Below are positions 1 through 9,090 of a stretch of 64,000 bases of DNA, piece by piece. The notes under the pieces were generated by a model. The model was given only the letters and a program-made list of their open reading frames with translations, ran no database searches and had not been told where the DNA came from. The DNA comes from Peribacillus sp. FSL P2-0133. Lineage in GTDB: Bacteria; Bacillota; Bacilli; Bacillales; DSM-1321. Both the position numbers and the translations under genes were made by a program. The stretch spans positions 4,276,001-4,340,000 of the forward strand of contig NZ_CP150254.1 in assembly GCF_037975445.1 (NCBI RefSeq), in the 5' to 3' direction. Position 1 is the first letter of the stretch. The number at the start of each line of letters is the position of its first letter.

Positions 1-1167
1 GACCACTTCGTGCGCCTTACGGAAAGGCATACCCTTTGAAGCCAGGTAATCAGCTAATTCCGTCGCATTCGAGAAGTCATTTTTTGTTGCTTTTTCCATT
101 ACTTCTGTTTTCACTTTCATCGTTGAAATCATGCCGGCAAATATTTTAAGTGAACCAACAATGGTCTTAACCGTATCAAAAACGCCTTCTTTATCTTCTT
201 GCATATCTTTGTTATAAGCAAGCGGCAGTCCTTTCAAAACAGTCAATAACCCCGTTAGGTTCCCATAAACCCGTCCTGTTTTACCACGGATCAATTCCGC
301 CATATCAGGGTTTTTCTTTTGCGGCATGATGCTGCTTCCCGTGGAAAATGCATCATCCAATTCAATGAATTGGAATTCCTGGCTTGACCAGAGAATGATT
401 TCTTCGCTGAAACGGGATAAATGCATCATCATTGTCGCACTGTTGCTCATGAATTCAATGGCAAAATCACGATCACTCACCGCATCAAGGCTGTTTTCGT
501 AAATCCCCTCAAACCCCAATAACTCGGCACTGAGGGCACGGTCAATCGGGAAAGTAGTCCCAGCTAATGCCCCGGCACCCAATGGAGAGATGTTAATCCT
601 TTTGAAACTCTCGGTGAAGCGCTGCTTATCACGCTCAAGCATCCAAAAATAAGCCATTAAATGGTGGGCAAATGAAATGGGCTGTGCACGCTGCAAATGT
701 GTATAACCTGGAATTAGTGTTTCCACATTTTTCTTGGATTGTCCCAAAATCGCCATTTGCAAATCATTGATGAGTTCCAGAATCACTTTCGTTTGGTTAC
801 GCATATACAGATGAAGGTCGGTTGCAACTTGGTCATTACGGCTTCTTCCTGTATGAAGCTTTCCGCCAACTGGACCGATTTCGCTTATTAGCATACTTTC
901 CAGGTTAAGATGGATATCTTCCATCTCAACCTTAAAAGTCAATTCACCCTTCTCAGCTTTTTCCTGTAAAGTTTTCAGACCCGCAATGATCTGATCCGCA
1001 TCTTCTTCAGGTAAAATGCTGCATTTCTTTAACATGGTTACATGAGCTAAACTGCCTTGAATATCTTCAAGGACAAGTTCCTGGTCAAAGGAAATGGAAG
1101 CTCCAAACTCATCTACCCATTCTTCGGCAGATTTCGTGAATCTTCCTCCCCAAAGCTTGCTGCTCAC
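1..1167 (-). CDS. argH: Argininosuccinate lyase (partial, C-terminus off the window)
   Basis: Last step of arginine synthesis: splits argininosuccinate into arginine and fumarate in the cytosol. The fumarase/aspartase superfamily signature [12 protein letters not shown] lies at about residues 276-287. The start is GTG at 1167 (reads MSSKLWGGR), which overlaps the argG stop by 4 bases, so the two genes are translationally coupled. 389 codons are present and the frame is still open at base 1; the family is usually about 460 residues, so about 70 C-terminal residues lie outside. Transcribed behind argG, so presumably under the same ARG-box control. Confidence 0.96.
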   Translation of the reverse strand, partial: MSSKLWGGRFTKSAEEWVDEFGASISFDQELVLEDIQGSLAHVTMLKKCSILPEEDADQIIAGLKTLQEKAEKGELTFKVEMEDIHLNLESMLISEIGPVGGKLHTGRSRNDQVATDLHLYMRNQTKVILELINDLQMAILGQSKKNVETLIPGYTHLQRAQPISFAHHLMAYFWMLERDKQRFTESFKRINISPLGAGALAGTTFPIDRALSAELLGFEGIYENSLDAVSDRDFAIEFMSNSATMMMHLSRFSEEIILWSSQEFQFIELDDAFSTGSSIMPQKKNPDMAELIRGKTGRVYGNLTGLLTVLKGLPLAYNKDMQEDKEGVFDTVKTIVGSLKIFAGMISTMKVKTEVMEKATKNDFSNATELADYLASKGMPFRKAHEVV

Positions 1168-2369
1168 ACTGTCACCTTCTTGTTAGTGACCATGCTGTTC
1201 ACTTTCGTTGGAAGTCCCCATAACTTAATGAATCCAACTGCTGCATCATGATCGAATTCGTCAGCTTTTGTATAAGTAGCCAATTTTTCGTCATATAGGG
1301 AGTACTCGGATTTTCTTCCTTCAACAATCGCATGACCTTTGAATAGTTTCACACGGACCGTACCGGTTACATTCACTTGTGTTTCTTTCAGGAATGCAGC
1401 CAAAGCTTTTTGAAGCGGAGAGAACCAAAGTCCTTCATAAATCAATTCAGTCATTTTCTTCTCGATCACCGGTTTGAAGTGAGCCAATTCTTTTACTAGC
1501 GTGATATCTTCAAGTTCTTTATGTGCAGCAATCAATGTCATTGCACCAGGAGCTTCATAGACTTCACGCGATTTGATTCCTACTAATCTATTTTCAACGT
1601 GATCGATACGTCCAACTCCGTGCTTGCCGGCAATTTGATTCAACTCGACGATCAGGTCAGCCAATTTATAGTTTTTATCATTCAATGTAACCGGCACACC
1701 TTGTTCAAAACCAATTTCAATGATATCAGCTGTATCTGGCGTACTTTCAAGGCTTGCAGTCAAATCATATGCCTCTTCCGGCGGAGCTGCCCATGGATCT
1801 TCCAGGATTCCACATTCGTTACTTCTTCCCCAAAGGTTTTGGTCAATCGAGAATGGACTCGCCATGCCAATCGGAACGGGAATGCCATTTTTCGCTGCAT
1901 ATTCAATCTCCTCTTCACGAGACCATTTCCAGTCACGAACAGGTGCAAGAACTTGCAAATTAGGGTTCAAGGCGGAGATGGATACTTCGAAACGCACTTG
2001 GTCATTTCCTTTTCCCGTACAACCGTGCGCAACGGCTACCGCGTTTTCCGCTTCAGCCACTTCCACTAATTTCTTCGCGATCAGCGGACGTGATAAAGCT
2101 GATACCAATGGATATTTCCCTTCATACAAAGTATGTGCCTGAAGAGCCGTCAATGCGAATTCATCAGCGAATTCGTCCTTCGCATCAATGACATAGGAAC
2201 TTACCGCACCGACAGTGATCGCTTTTTCTTTAATGAAGTCCAAATCTTTCCCTTCACCGACATCCAAGCAGCATGCCACAACTTCGTACCCTTGATCTTG
2301 TAACCATTTAATTGCAACGGAAGTATCCAAACCTCCGGAATATGCTAAAACAACTTTTTGATTTTTCAT
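1164..2369 (-). CDS. argG: Argininosuccinate synthase
   Basis: Joins citrulline and aspartate with ATP to make argininosuccinate. The N-type ATP pyrophosphatase P-loop SGGLDTS is at residues 11-17. I chose the ATG at 2369 ([13 protein letters not shown], 401 aa): an AAAGGA Shine-Dalgarno lies 8 bases before it, and the length fits the usual 400-405. An in-frame ATG at 2402 would add 11 unlikely residues and place its start codon at the edge of an arginine-repressor box. First gene of an argG-argH operon with a 4-base overlap. Confidence 0.96.
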   Translation of the reverse strand: MKNQKVVLAYSGGLDTSVAIKWLQDQGYEVVACCLDVGEGKDLDFIKEKAITVGAVSSYVIDAKDEFADEFALTALQAHTLYEGKYPLVSALSRPLIAKKLVEVAEAENAVAVAHGCTGKGNDQVRFEVSISALNPNLQVLAPVRDWKWSREEEIEYAAKNGIPVPIGMASPFSIDQNLWGRSNECGILEDPWAAPPEEAYDLTASLESTPDTADIIEIGFEQGVPVTLNDKNYKLADLIVELNQIAGKHGVGRIDHVENRLVGIKSREVYEAPGAMTLIAAHKELEDITLVKELAHFKPVIEKKMTELIYEGLWFSPLQKALAAFLKETQVNVTGTVRVKLFKGHAIVEGRKSEYSLYDEKLATYTKADEFDHDAAVGFIKLWGLPTKVNSMVTNKKVTV

Positions 2370-2387
2370 TTTCATCGTCCTTTCATG

Positions 2388-2401
2388 TGAATAAAAATTC
2401 A
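2388..2401. promoter_or_regulatory. ARG box 1 (ArgR/AhrC operator)
   Basis: The 14-mer TGAATAAAAATTCA matches the ArgR/AhrC half-site rule TGAAT-N4-ATTCA exactly and ends 19 bases before the argG start codon. This is the expected place for arginine-responsive repression of argGH. Confidence 0.8.
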
Positions 2402-2407
2402 TCGTTT

Positions 2408-2421
2408 GTTATTTTTATTCA
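2408..2421. promoter_or_regulatory. ARG box 2 (weaker, tandem)
   Basis: On the minus strand this reads TGAATAAAAATAAC, two mismatches from the ARG-box palindrome. It is 20 bp centre to centre from box 1, two helical turns, the geometry expected for one hexameric ArgR/AhrC contacting two boxes. Confidence 0.65.
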
Positions 2422-2581
2422 ATCTATGATTAGTACTTTATCATCTTTATTAATGGAATACAAGTAGTATTTCAAACATTTTGCTAAATAATTCGCTAAT
2501 ATTTCTGGGAATTTACACATTGGATGCTTACGCAAGAATATAGTAAACTAGGAGTATGAAAAATCGAAAAGCGGAGGTCAT

Positions 2582-2896
2582 ATGAAAGAACTATTTATCC
2601 ATGATGAACGGCTTGGCATCCCAATTCCTGATTTGAACCTAGAGTGGGATGAATATACAAAAGGCGAGCAACAGCAAATACTCGTACATTGGGAGAATAT
2701 CCGGGGAAGCATCCCGGACCGCATCAAGGAACTGGAATCCACCATTAACCGAAAGCAGTTTCGGCTTTCCGATGAGAGCAATTTCGCCAAATCATGCCAG
2801 CTTAATTCCGAAATTGCGGAACTTGCTTCCATCATCAATGATTTATGGCTATGGTATCGTGCCAATCAAGGCGTAACTGAAAAGATGCATAATTAA
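2582..2896 (+). CDS. Uncharacterised 104-aa protein
   Basis: I do not recognise this family. The start is ATG at 2582 behind a clear GGAGG (4-base gap). The protein is soluble, acidic and rich in Glu, Asn, Ile and Trp, with no signal peptide or membrane segment. Residues about 35-95 look like two long amphipathic helices (…RIKELESTINRKQ…, …NSEIAELASIINDLW…), so a small helical hairpin is likely. It is divergent from argG and convergent with moaB, with a shared bidirectional terminator after it. The RBS and terminator support a real gene. Its function is unknown. Confidence 0.75.
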   Translation: MKELFIHDERLGIPIPDLNLEWDEYTKGEQQQILVHWENIRGSIPDRIKELESTINRKQFRLSDESNFAKSCQLNSEIAELASIINDLWLWYRANQGVTEKMHN

Positions 2897-2910
2897 GGCT
2901 TATTCCATGC

Positions 2911-2945
2911 AAAAAAAGCCACAGTTTAAAACTGTGGCTTTTTTT
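2911..2945. terminator. Bidirectional terminator
   Basis: A perfect AAAGCCACAG/CTGTGGCTTT stem has A and T runs on both sides. It serves the convergent 104-aa gene and moaB. Confidence 0.9.
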
Positions 2946-2954
2946 GCATCCCTC

Positions 2955-3467
2955 TTATAAATCCTTGCGAAGTTCACCAACGACATGTCCCAATTCCGGG
3001 AGAATCAATTTATTCATCGCAAGCCTAACCGCCCCTGAAGAGCCTGGGGTGGAAAAAACCGCTTTGTTGTTCACGACTCCGGCAATCGCCCTGGATAGTA
3101 TGGCGGCAGACCCGATATCCTCTTGATAGCTGAGCATTCGAAAAATCTCGCCAAAACCGGGAATTTCCTTGGTCATCAACTCTTTGACCGCCTCGATCGT
3201 CACATCCCTATTGGCGATGCCAGTGCCTCCATTTGTTAATATGACATCGACCGTGCTGCTTTGGCTACCGGAATTGACCGCATCCTGAATCGCTTTCCGC
3301 TCATCTTTAACGATTACATAATCCGTCACTTCATGCCCTTTCGACTTCAGCAATTCCATCATCAGTGCTCCGCTTTTATCCGTTTCTTCATTTCGCGTAT
3401 CGCTGATGGTTATCACCATGCAGCGAACTGCCTCCGTGATGGCTTTTTTATGATTCTTGACACTCAT
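2955..3467 (-). CDS. moaB: Molybdenum cofactor biosynthesis protein B
   Basis: MoaB/MogA-fold protein of molybdopterin synthesis, acting at the adenylylation step. 170 aa with the family motifs SDTR (22-25), TNGGTG (about 78-83), PGFGEIFR and TPGSS. It overlaps the end of the upstream EcsC-family gene by 4 bases (ATGA type), so the two are co-translated. In B. subtilis moaB also lies between argG and ackA. No other moa or mob gene is in the window. Confidence 0.93.
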   Translation of the reverse strand: MSVKNHKKAITEAVRCMVITISDTRNEETDKSGALMMELLKSKGHEVTDYVIVKDERKAIQDAVNSGSQSSTVDVILTNGGTGIANRDVTIEAVKELMTKEIPGFGEIFRMLSYQEDIGSAAILSRAIAGVVNNKAVFSTPGSSGAVRLAMNKLILPELGHVVGELRKDL

Positions 3468-4306
3468 TCTTCATCAGCCTTCTTCTCAAGTAAATAACGG
3501 TACTGATAGAACTTCTGGGCAAATTCACTGACACTCCGGGTCATTTGATAATTGGACCCAGCCCCTATGGCCATGCTGATGAACGGTATGCCCCGAACCA
3601 GTTTTTTTCGGAAAACAGTAATGGATAATGCTTTCAACAGCTGCTTCAGCGGCTGTTCCATCCAGGTAGGGTTGGTCAGTTCTTCGATTCCTAAATAAAA
3701 ATAATCATCTTCTGCAGTCTGGACCTCGCGGATCAATTCTTCCCAAGCTATTCCTTGGAGCCTCTTTGGCATCGCTCCTGCATTGAATACCTTAAGGGCC
3801 AGCATCATTTCAAACGGTGTATTCACCTCAACACCATAAGACATCGCAATCAGCTGTACGATCCTGACATTGATGACCGTCATGGCCGGAATATCGCTCC
3901 CTAGCAGAAGCAGGCCTCCTGATCCGCTCATCCCGCCTTGTGCAAATGAATATAAGCGATGCTTAGCGATATGCTGATTGGCTATGTAATTCAACTGATC
4001 GATCGATAAGTGTTTCAAATCACTCAACGTTTCGATTTCTTCATTAAACACGCGCGCAGATGCTAAAATCCGCTCTCTTGCATCTATTTGAACTTGTGAG
4101 CTCTGAACCATGGCATGCAAATGAAAAAGCCAAGTATCAAGCTTGTCAAAAAATTGTTGTTGGATGTTTTCCGGAAGCAGGGCAAACCCCTGCTCCAACC
4201 ATTTATCATACAATGCAGCCAGATCCGTTGGCTCATATTGATAAAGTCTTTCCTGCCATTCACTAATTTCATTCAAAAGTTTCATTTCCCGGTTCGTGAA
4301 TTCCAT
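3464..4306 (-). CDS. EcsC family protein
   Basis: 280 aa, resembling the EcsC family, named after the third gene of the B. subtilis ecs ABC-transporter operon but with no agreed biochemical role. The centre carries the typical glycine-rich hydrophobic stretch (GGMSGSGGLLLLGSDIPA, about residues 134-151) and further hydrophobic runs around 150-165 and 235-250 that could associate with membrane. There is no ABC transporter next to it. It is co-transcribed with moaB by a 4-base overlap. Confidence 0.8.
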   Translation of the reverse strand: MEFTNREMKLLNEISEWQERLYQYEPTDLAALYDKWLEQGFALLPENIQQQFFDKLDTWLFHLHAMVQSSQVQIDARERILASARVFNEEIETLSDLKHLSIDQLNYIANQHIAKHRLYSFAQGGMSGSGGLLLLGSDIPAMTVINVRIVQLIAMSYGVEVNTPFEMMLALKVFNAGAMPKRLQGIAWEELIREVQTAEDDYFYLGIEELTNPTWMEQPLKQLLKALSITVFRKKLVRGIPFISMAIGAGSNYQMTRSVSEFAQKFYQYRYLLEKKADEE

Positions 4307-4469
4307 GCATCAAGCCTCCTATGTACAGAATTGGTGGATTCTCCCTTAAGTATAACATAGAGAAAAGGTTTTCAAAGAATAGATGATGGCGACCCAGCGT
4401 TCAAGGGGAGCGGTTTGCATGGAGATAAAATCCATGGGAAGGCGGATTTTGAGGATGAATTTTCATGGG

Positions 4470-4505
4470 AAAGACCCCTTACCAGAGAGATAAGGGGGTC
4501 ATTAT
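4470..4505 (-). terminator. ackA terminator
   Basis: A GACCCCCTT…AAGGGGTC hairpin read on the minus strand, followed by a short T run, just downstream of the ackA stop. Confidence 0.75.
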
Positions 4506-4516
4506 AAAACAGGAAG

Positions 4517-5722
4517 TCATATTTTCCAAGTTTCGCTTAAAGCTATTTTCATGGTATCCCTGACAATCATGATTTCTTCATTAGTGGGGATGACCATGAC
4601 TTTCACAGGGGAATAGGGTGCATTGATGAACGCTTCCTTACCCGAGGTGCGATTGAGATCCTTATCCCAATATACCCCCATGAATTCAAGCCCCTCCAGG
4701 ATTCGCCCCCTAATGGTTTGACTGTTTTCACCGATGCCCGCTGTAAAAATGATGCCGTCCACACCTCCCATTTTAGCTGAATAGGAGCCTATGTACTTGT
4801 GAATCCGGTCTGCGAACACTTTAAGTGCGAGTTCAGCCCGCTCATTGCCTTTATCCGCTTCAACTTGAATATCGCGCAGGTCGCTGGAAAATCCGGAAAG
4901 GGCCAGAATGCCGCTTTTCTTATTCAGGACATCCAGAACTTCATCTGCTGTTTTTCCCGTCTTCTCCATGATATAAGGAATCAGTGCAGGGTCGATGTTC
5001 CCTGAACGCGTTCCCATAGTAACACCGGCCAATGGTGTAAATCCCATTGATGTATCAATTGATTTGCCGCCCTTTATGGCCGTAATGCTTGCACCATTCC
5101 CTAGATGGCACGAAATCAATCGAAGCTGTTCAATTGGGCGGCCAATCATTTCGGCAGCCCGCTGCGATACATATTTATGTGAAGTTCCATGAAACCCATA
5201 CTTCCTTATTCCGTAATCTTCATAATATTCAAGAGGTAAGCTGTACAAATAGGAACCTGCCGCCATCGTTTGATGGAAGGCAGTGTCGAATACCGCAACC
5301 GCTGGCACATCATCCAGTATTCGCCTGAAGGCTTTGATTCCGGTGATATTGGCGGGATTATGAAGGGGCGCCAACTCGGAAAGCTTTTCGATTTCCTCTA
5401 TTACGTCTTCCGTAATCAAGACCGAGTCCGTGAATATCTCACCGCCATGCACCACCCGATGCCCTACGCCATCTATTTCTTCAAAGGAGTCAATGATGCG
5501 ATGTTCAATCAGCTTTTTCAATAAAAGCCCTACAGCTATTTCATGATTGGGTATATCCATCGTTTCAGAAATCTTTTCGCCTTCGACGCTTAAGGTAAAT
5601 GCGGAATTTTTCAAGCCGATTCTTTCTACAAGACCTTTTGTAATTACTTTTTCACTTGGCATCTCAAAAAGCTGAAACTTCAATGATGAGCTGCCCGCAT
5701 TAATAGCCACGATTTTTGACAT
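4517..5722 (-). CDS. ackA: Acetate kinase
   Basis: Converts acetyl phosphate and ADP to acetate and ATP in overflow metabolism, and runs in reverse for acetate uptake. 401 aa, full length. The N-terminal [12 protein letters not shown] phosphate-binding motif, the middle HLGNGAS motif and TRSGNIDP are all visible. Stand-alone gene with its own terminator. In B. subtilis it is activated by CcpA, and ccpA lies about 40 kb away in this window. Confidence 0.97.
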   Translation of the reverse strand: MSKIVAINAGSSSLKFQLFEMPSEKVITKGLVERIGLKNSAFTLSVEGEKISETMDIPNHEIAVGLLLKKLIEHRIIDSFEEIDGVGHRVVHGGEIFTDSVLITEDVIEEIEKLSELAPLHNPANITGIKAFRRILDDVPAVAVFDTAFHQTMAAGSYLYSLPLEYYEDYGIRKYGFHGTSHKYVSQRAAEMIGRPIEQLRLISCHLGNGASITAIKGGKSIDTSMGFTPLAGVTMGTRSGNIDPALIPYIMEKTGKTADEVLDVLNKKSGILALSGFSSDLRDIQVEADKGNERAELALKVFADRIHKYIGSYSAKMGGVDGIIFTAGIGENSQTIRGRILEGLEFMGVYWDKDLNRTSGKEAFINAPYSPVKVMVIPTNEEIMIVRDTMKIALSETWKI

Positions 5723-5860
5723 CCATCCTGCTCCTTTACTCTAAGCTAGTTCCTCCAATGTTCATCCCAACGAAACGTGCAGTGTATTGTACAATCTTAT
5801 CATGGCAAGAGGATTCAACCAAATAATAATGAAAAATTGCAAATAATCACTCTTTCAAAA

Positions 5861-5894
5861 AAAAAGAAAGCCAATGCCTGCGGCATCAGCTTTC
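5861..5894 (-). terminator. ytxK terminator
   Basis: AAAGCTGATGCC/GGCATTGGCTTT stem with a long T run on the minus strand, right after ytxK. Confidence 0.8.
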
Positions 5895-5899
5895 ATTGA

Positions 5900-6886
5900 C
5901 TATTTTTCCTCTTTAAACCAATCGTCCATCTGTTGCATGACAGACCTGGTCGCTTCGAAATCCGACAACTTCGGAAGTTGTACGAGCAATGCCTTCTTCG
6001 GTGCTTCGATACCCTCTTTTTTCTTTTGGAGGATCAGGATGCTTTTCGCAGCCGCTTCACTCTTAAACATGGAAAGCGGCAGTTGCACCATCCCTTGGAT
6101 ATGTGTATGCTTCTTCAGGAAATCATTGAGTTTCGGAGCTTCCTCCGAGACGAACAGGTTATTCGGGACAATGAAGAATAGGTGTCCGCCATCCTTCGCG
6201 TGTTTAACACCTTGTTCAATAAACAAATGGTGTGCATACGAATGTCCCTTATCAGCCTTCAATTCATACTCAGCTGCACGCACATCATTCGGGTAATAAC
6301 CTATCGGCAAATCACTGACCACAACATCTGAAGGATCGATGAAAAGCGGCTCCAAGCTGTCCTGGTTGAAAAATTCCAGCGGGTGTTCTTGCAGGTTGGC
6401 ACCTGCGTATGCAAGCCTGATCAAGGTTTCATCAATCTCGACACCATATGAAGCGATGTTTTTATCAGTAAGTTGATTCAAGATCGCAAATAGTAAATTC
6501 CCCGTTCCAATGGCAGGATCGAGCATGACTATCTCTTTTTGATTCTTGGTGAATTTACCGACTAAATAGCTGACGAACATGCCGACTGCATCAGGGGTCA
6601 TATGATGATTCGGCTGAACGCTCTGCTGCATGCCTTTTAAAATAGCAAGCTGATACGCTTTACGGATTGCTTCCTTCTCATATTTCTCCGGTGAAAAATC
6701 TGCATAATGCTTCACTAACCTTTTCTTCGATACTTCACTGATTTCCTCCTGCAGGACTTTCCCTTGGAAGAAATTCTCGCCCGTTTCACCCAGGGCATCC
6801 AGATACGTACATGAAAGTTCACTTTGCAATATTTGGGCTGTTTCATCAAATTCATAAAATAATTGTTCAACTGGGGTAGACTTCAC
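5900..6886 (-). CDS. ytxK: Class I SAM-dependent methyltransferase, YtxK family
   Basis: 328 aa, resembling an N6-adenine methyltransferase core. The SAM-binding motif DPAIGTGN is at 123-130. The position of the catalytic (N/D)PP(Y/F) motif reads DLPIGYY at about 190, so the usual NPPY is altered and the substrate is uncertain. There is no target-recognition domain or restriction partner, so a restriction-modification role is unlikely. In B. subtilis ytxK lies upstream of ackA in the same orientation, as here. Confidence 0.88.
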   Translation of the reverse strand: MKSTPVEQLFYEFDETAQILQSELSCTYLDALGETGENFFQGKVLQEEISEVSKKRLVKHYADFSPEKYEKEAIRKAYQLAILKGMQQSVQPNHHMTPDAVGMFVSYLVGKFTKNQKEIVMLDPAIGTGNLLFAILNQLTDKNIASYGVEIDETLIRLAYAGANLQEHPLEFFNQDSLEPLFIDPSDVVVSDLPIGYYPNDVRAAEYELKADKGHSYAHHLFIEQGVKHAKDGGHLFFIVPNNLFVSEEAPKLNDFLKKHTHIQGMVQLPLSMFKSEAAAKSILILQKKKEGIEAPKKALLVQLPKLSDFEATRSVMQQMDDWFKEEK

Positions 6887-7100
6887 TTATTAATTCCTCC
6901 TGTTTGCTTCTGTCCCTATTTTATAGGTAAGAAGAAAGAGATACAAGCCGTACGTCCTGCTTATCATTCTTCGTTTGTTTAACGTAACTATTTTCCGATT
7001 TGAAAGTCCGCATATGAGGAAATTCTCGCACGCCACTCTTTTTTCAAAATTTTTAACCATGAGTAATTAAAAGGTAAATAAAATACAGGGTGTACAATTT

Positions 7101-7225
7101 GGACGTTGATTTCCGCTCCAGGCACTCGCTTTCCGCGGGCGGTCTGGGAGCCTCCTCGGCTTGCGCCTGCGGGGTCTCCCTAGACACGCTTTTCCCGCAG
7201 GAGTCTCGCACCTTCCTCTCCAATC
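7101..7225. repeat. GC-rich dispersed Bacillus-type repeat
   Basis: About 125 bases, much richer in G+C than the flanks, with internal imperfect dyads (GCTTTCCGCGGGC, GCCTGCGGGGTCTCC, CCCGCAGGAGTCTCGCACC). I recognise this wording from non-coding repeats scattered in Bacillus-group genomes; I cannot name a formal family. Only one copy is in the window. The open frame across it (7067-7255, minus) is a shadow. Confidence 0.6.
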
Positions 7226-7351
7226 ATCTTTGTTATAAAATTTAGATATAACCATACCCGAGGAGTTGAAGATATTGCTTTAGGTCAGTTGGTTCGGGAA
7301 CATCATTTAATCACAGTTACGTTTTCCGAAACCCTTTTGTCTACAAACTGA
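7223..7351 (+). pseudogene. Possible C-terminal gene remnant
   Basis: After the repeat, one plus-strand frame stays open to a TGA at 7349-7351 and ends in a protein-like tail (GVEDIALGQLVREHHLITV…). It has no start codon or ribosome site, and the GC-rich repeat abuts its 5' side, so this may be the tail of a gene cut by the repeat. The parent is not recognised. The rest of the 6887-7439 gap shows nothing else beyond a weak hairpin near 7356-7380. Confidence 0.25.
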
Positions 7352-7439
7352 AATAAAGGGTTGCTGCCCTGATTTTTTATTACTTGGAAAGGCTCAATGA
7401 ATGCCCAAACAGAATACCATACATGAGGTGGTGATTATT

Positions 7440-7757
7440 ATGGATAATCAATATCAATACTATCATGGGCAGGTTAATCCGATAAATCAGCAACATGATA
7501 CACAGTCAGCAGATGAATCTAACAGGCAACAACAAGGGTTTCAAGAAGGGTTTAGACAAGGATATCGCCAAGGGTATCGACAAGGGTATAGGGATGGATA
7601 TCGAGCAGGGCAACAAGCGGGGTTTATTCCAGGACCTCATCAAAGACAAATGCCGTCGTGGCCTAATGAAATTGACATAAAAGTTGGTACACCTAATGGT
7701 CAAGAGTGGTCTGGCAAAATTGTTTTACCACTGAATGGTCCGAGTTTGGAGCCATAA
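7440..7757 (+). CDS. Small protein with RQGY tetrapeptide repeats
   Basis: Start chosen at ATG 7440 (MDNQYQYYHGQ) behind GAGGTGGTG with 9 bases spacing; an upstream ATG at 7401 has no ribosome site. 105 aa in three parts: a Gln/Asn/Tyr-rich N-terminus (1-30), a run of (F/Y)RxG tetrapeptides (about 33-63), and a C-terminal 40 residues (WPNEIDIKVGTPNG…) that look like a small beta segment. Likely disordered in the middle. Family not recognised. The composition recalls some spore-coat or surface proteins, but nothing here proves that. Confidence 0.65.
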   Translation: MDNQYQYYHGQVNPINQQHDTQSADESNRQQQGFQEGFRQGYRQGYRQGYRDGYRAGQQAGFIPGPHQRQMPSWPNEIDIKVGTPNGQEWSGKIVLPLNGPSLEP

Positions 7758-7882
7758 CTAAATCAAGCATATAATGATAAAAACAGTGTATTAGAAACGA
7801 ACTGTATTGGTCGGCACTCAAAGTTTAATATACACAGCTCCATTGAAAATCAGGCAAGAATAACATCCGTTAAAAGTTAAAA

Positions 7883-7912
7883 CAAAAAACCGGGCACATA
7901 GCGCCCGGTTTC
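7883..7912 (-). terminator. tpx terminator
   Basis: ACCGGGC/GCCCGGT hairpin with a T run on the minus strand, 14 bases after the tpx stop. Confidence 0.85.
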
Positions 7913-7925
7913 TTAGGATTGCATC

Positions 7926-8426
7926 TTATTTTGCCGCTTTAGCCGCTTCGATTGCACCTTCGTAATTTGGATGGTTAGTGCCTTCACTCACATATTCTAC
8001 ATATGTGATTTCATCAGAGCTGTTCACTACGAATACAGAGCGGGCCAATAGACGAAGTTCCTGCATGACGACACCATATGCTTCACCGAATGAAAGGTCA
8101 CGGTGATCGGAAAGAACTTGAACATTGTCCAAACCGCTTGCAGCACACCAGCGTTTTTGCGCGAAAGGAAGATCGTTACTGATCGTCAGTACTTTCACAT
8201 TATCCAATTTTGCCGCTTCTTCATTGAATTTACGTGTCTGTGCATCACATACACCTGTATCCACGGATGGAACCACGCTGATAATGCGGACAGAACCTTT
8301 GGAGTCGCTTAATGTAACCGGTGATAAGTCATTAGCCAATACTGTAAAATCAGGTGCTTTGTCCCCAACTTTTAGTTCTTGTCCCACTAAAGTGATCGGG
8401 TTGTTTTTAAATGTAACTGAAGCCAT
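7926..8426 (-). CDS. tpx: Thiol peroxidase (atypical 2-Cys peroxiredoxin)
   Basis: Reduces peroxides in the cytosol at the expense of thioredoxin. 166 aa, full length. The peroxidatic Cys60 is in SVDTGVC and the resolving Cys94 in KRWC, both at the family positions. Single gene with its own terminator, next to the ytfJ-ytfI pair as in B. subtilis. Confidence 0.97.
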   Translation of the reverse strand: MASVTFKNNPITLVGQELKVGDKAPDFTVLANDLSPVTLSDSKGSVRIISVVPSVDTGVCDAQTRKFNEEAAKLDNVKVLTISNDLPFAQKRWCAASGLDNVQVLSDHRDLSFGEAYGVVMQELRLLARSVFVVNSSDEITYVEYVSEGTNHPNYEGAIEAAKAAK

Positions 8427-8567
8427 TAATAATTCCTCCCTTTTCTGCTATATGTACAAGCATAATCATATTTGTTTTACCGGAATTTTGCAATAAATTG
8501 AATTGGGAAATGTGAATGGTGCTTGTACATTACATACATGCTTTTTATGTTGATGGAATACTGCAGC

Positions 8568-8594
8568 AAAAAGAAAACTCGGCGGGTGCCGAGT
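8568..8594 (-). terminator. ytfJ terminator
   Basis: CTCGGC/GCCGAG stem followed on the minus strand by a T-rich tract (TTTTCTTTTT). Confidence 0.8.
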
Positions 8595-8599
8595 CACAG

Positions 8600-9076
8600 T
8601 TAGAAATCTATATCCTGTTTAGGTTCTTGATACCTCTTTACAGCTGGTTGACTGCCGCCTTGATTACTGCCTTGCTTTTGATTACTGTCTTTCTTGGATA
8701 GCATGGACTGAATTTTATCGACGACTTGAGGAGCTAAATCCATCATTTTTTCGAGAAGATGTGTCCCTTCATCCAGATGAATCATTTTCACCCCATGGGA
8801 ACCGACAATCAAAAAAGCAATTGGTGTTATGGAAACCCCACCGCCGCTACCGCCGCCAAAAGGCTGCTTGGAACCACCTTGCTGTCCTTGATGGTTCCCA
8901 TCCATCATAAATTCGCTGCCACCGGCTGCAAAACCAAATCCCACTTTGGATACGGTTAAAATGACACTTCCATCCGGAGTCTCCACCGGATCCCCGATGA
9001 TCGTGTTCACATCAACCATTTCTTTCAGATTTTCCATAGCTTCTTTCATTAAACCTTGGATCGGATGATCTGACAT
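8600..9076 (-). CDS. ytfJ: GerW/YtfJ family sporulation protein
   Basis: 158 aa. The family is found in spore formers; B. subtilis YtfJ is a forespore-expressed protein implicated in germination. Visible features: the N-terminal IQGLMKEAMENLKEMVDVNTIIGDP signature, a glycine-rich central linker (GGGSGGG, about 73-80), and a basic Gln-rich tail. No signal peptide. Fifteen bases downstream of ytfI on the same strand, so probably one operon. Confidence 0.92.
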   Translation of the reverse strand: MSDHPIQGLMKEAMENLKEMVDVNTIIGDPVETPDGSVILTVSKVGFGFAAGGSEFMMDGNHQGQQGGSKQPFGGGSGGGVSITPIAFLIVGSHGVKMIHLDEGTHLLEKMMDLAPQVVDKIQSMLSKKDSNQKQGSNQGGSQPAVKRYQEPKQDIDF

Positions 9077-9090
9077 TTAAATTCCTCCCT

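Noticed and set aside
7067-7255. Open reading frame on the minus strand across the GC-rich repeat
   Set aside because: Arg/Pro-rich translation of a non-coding repeat, with no ribosome site.
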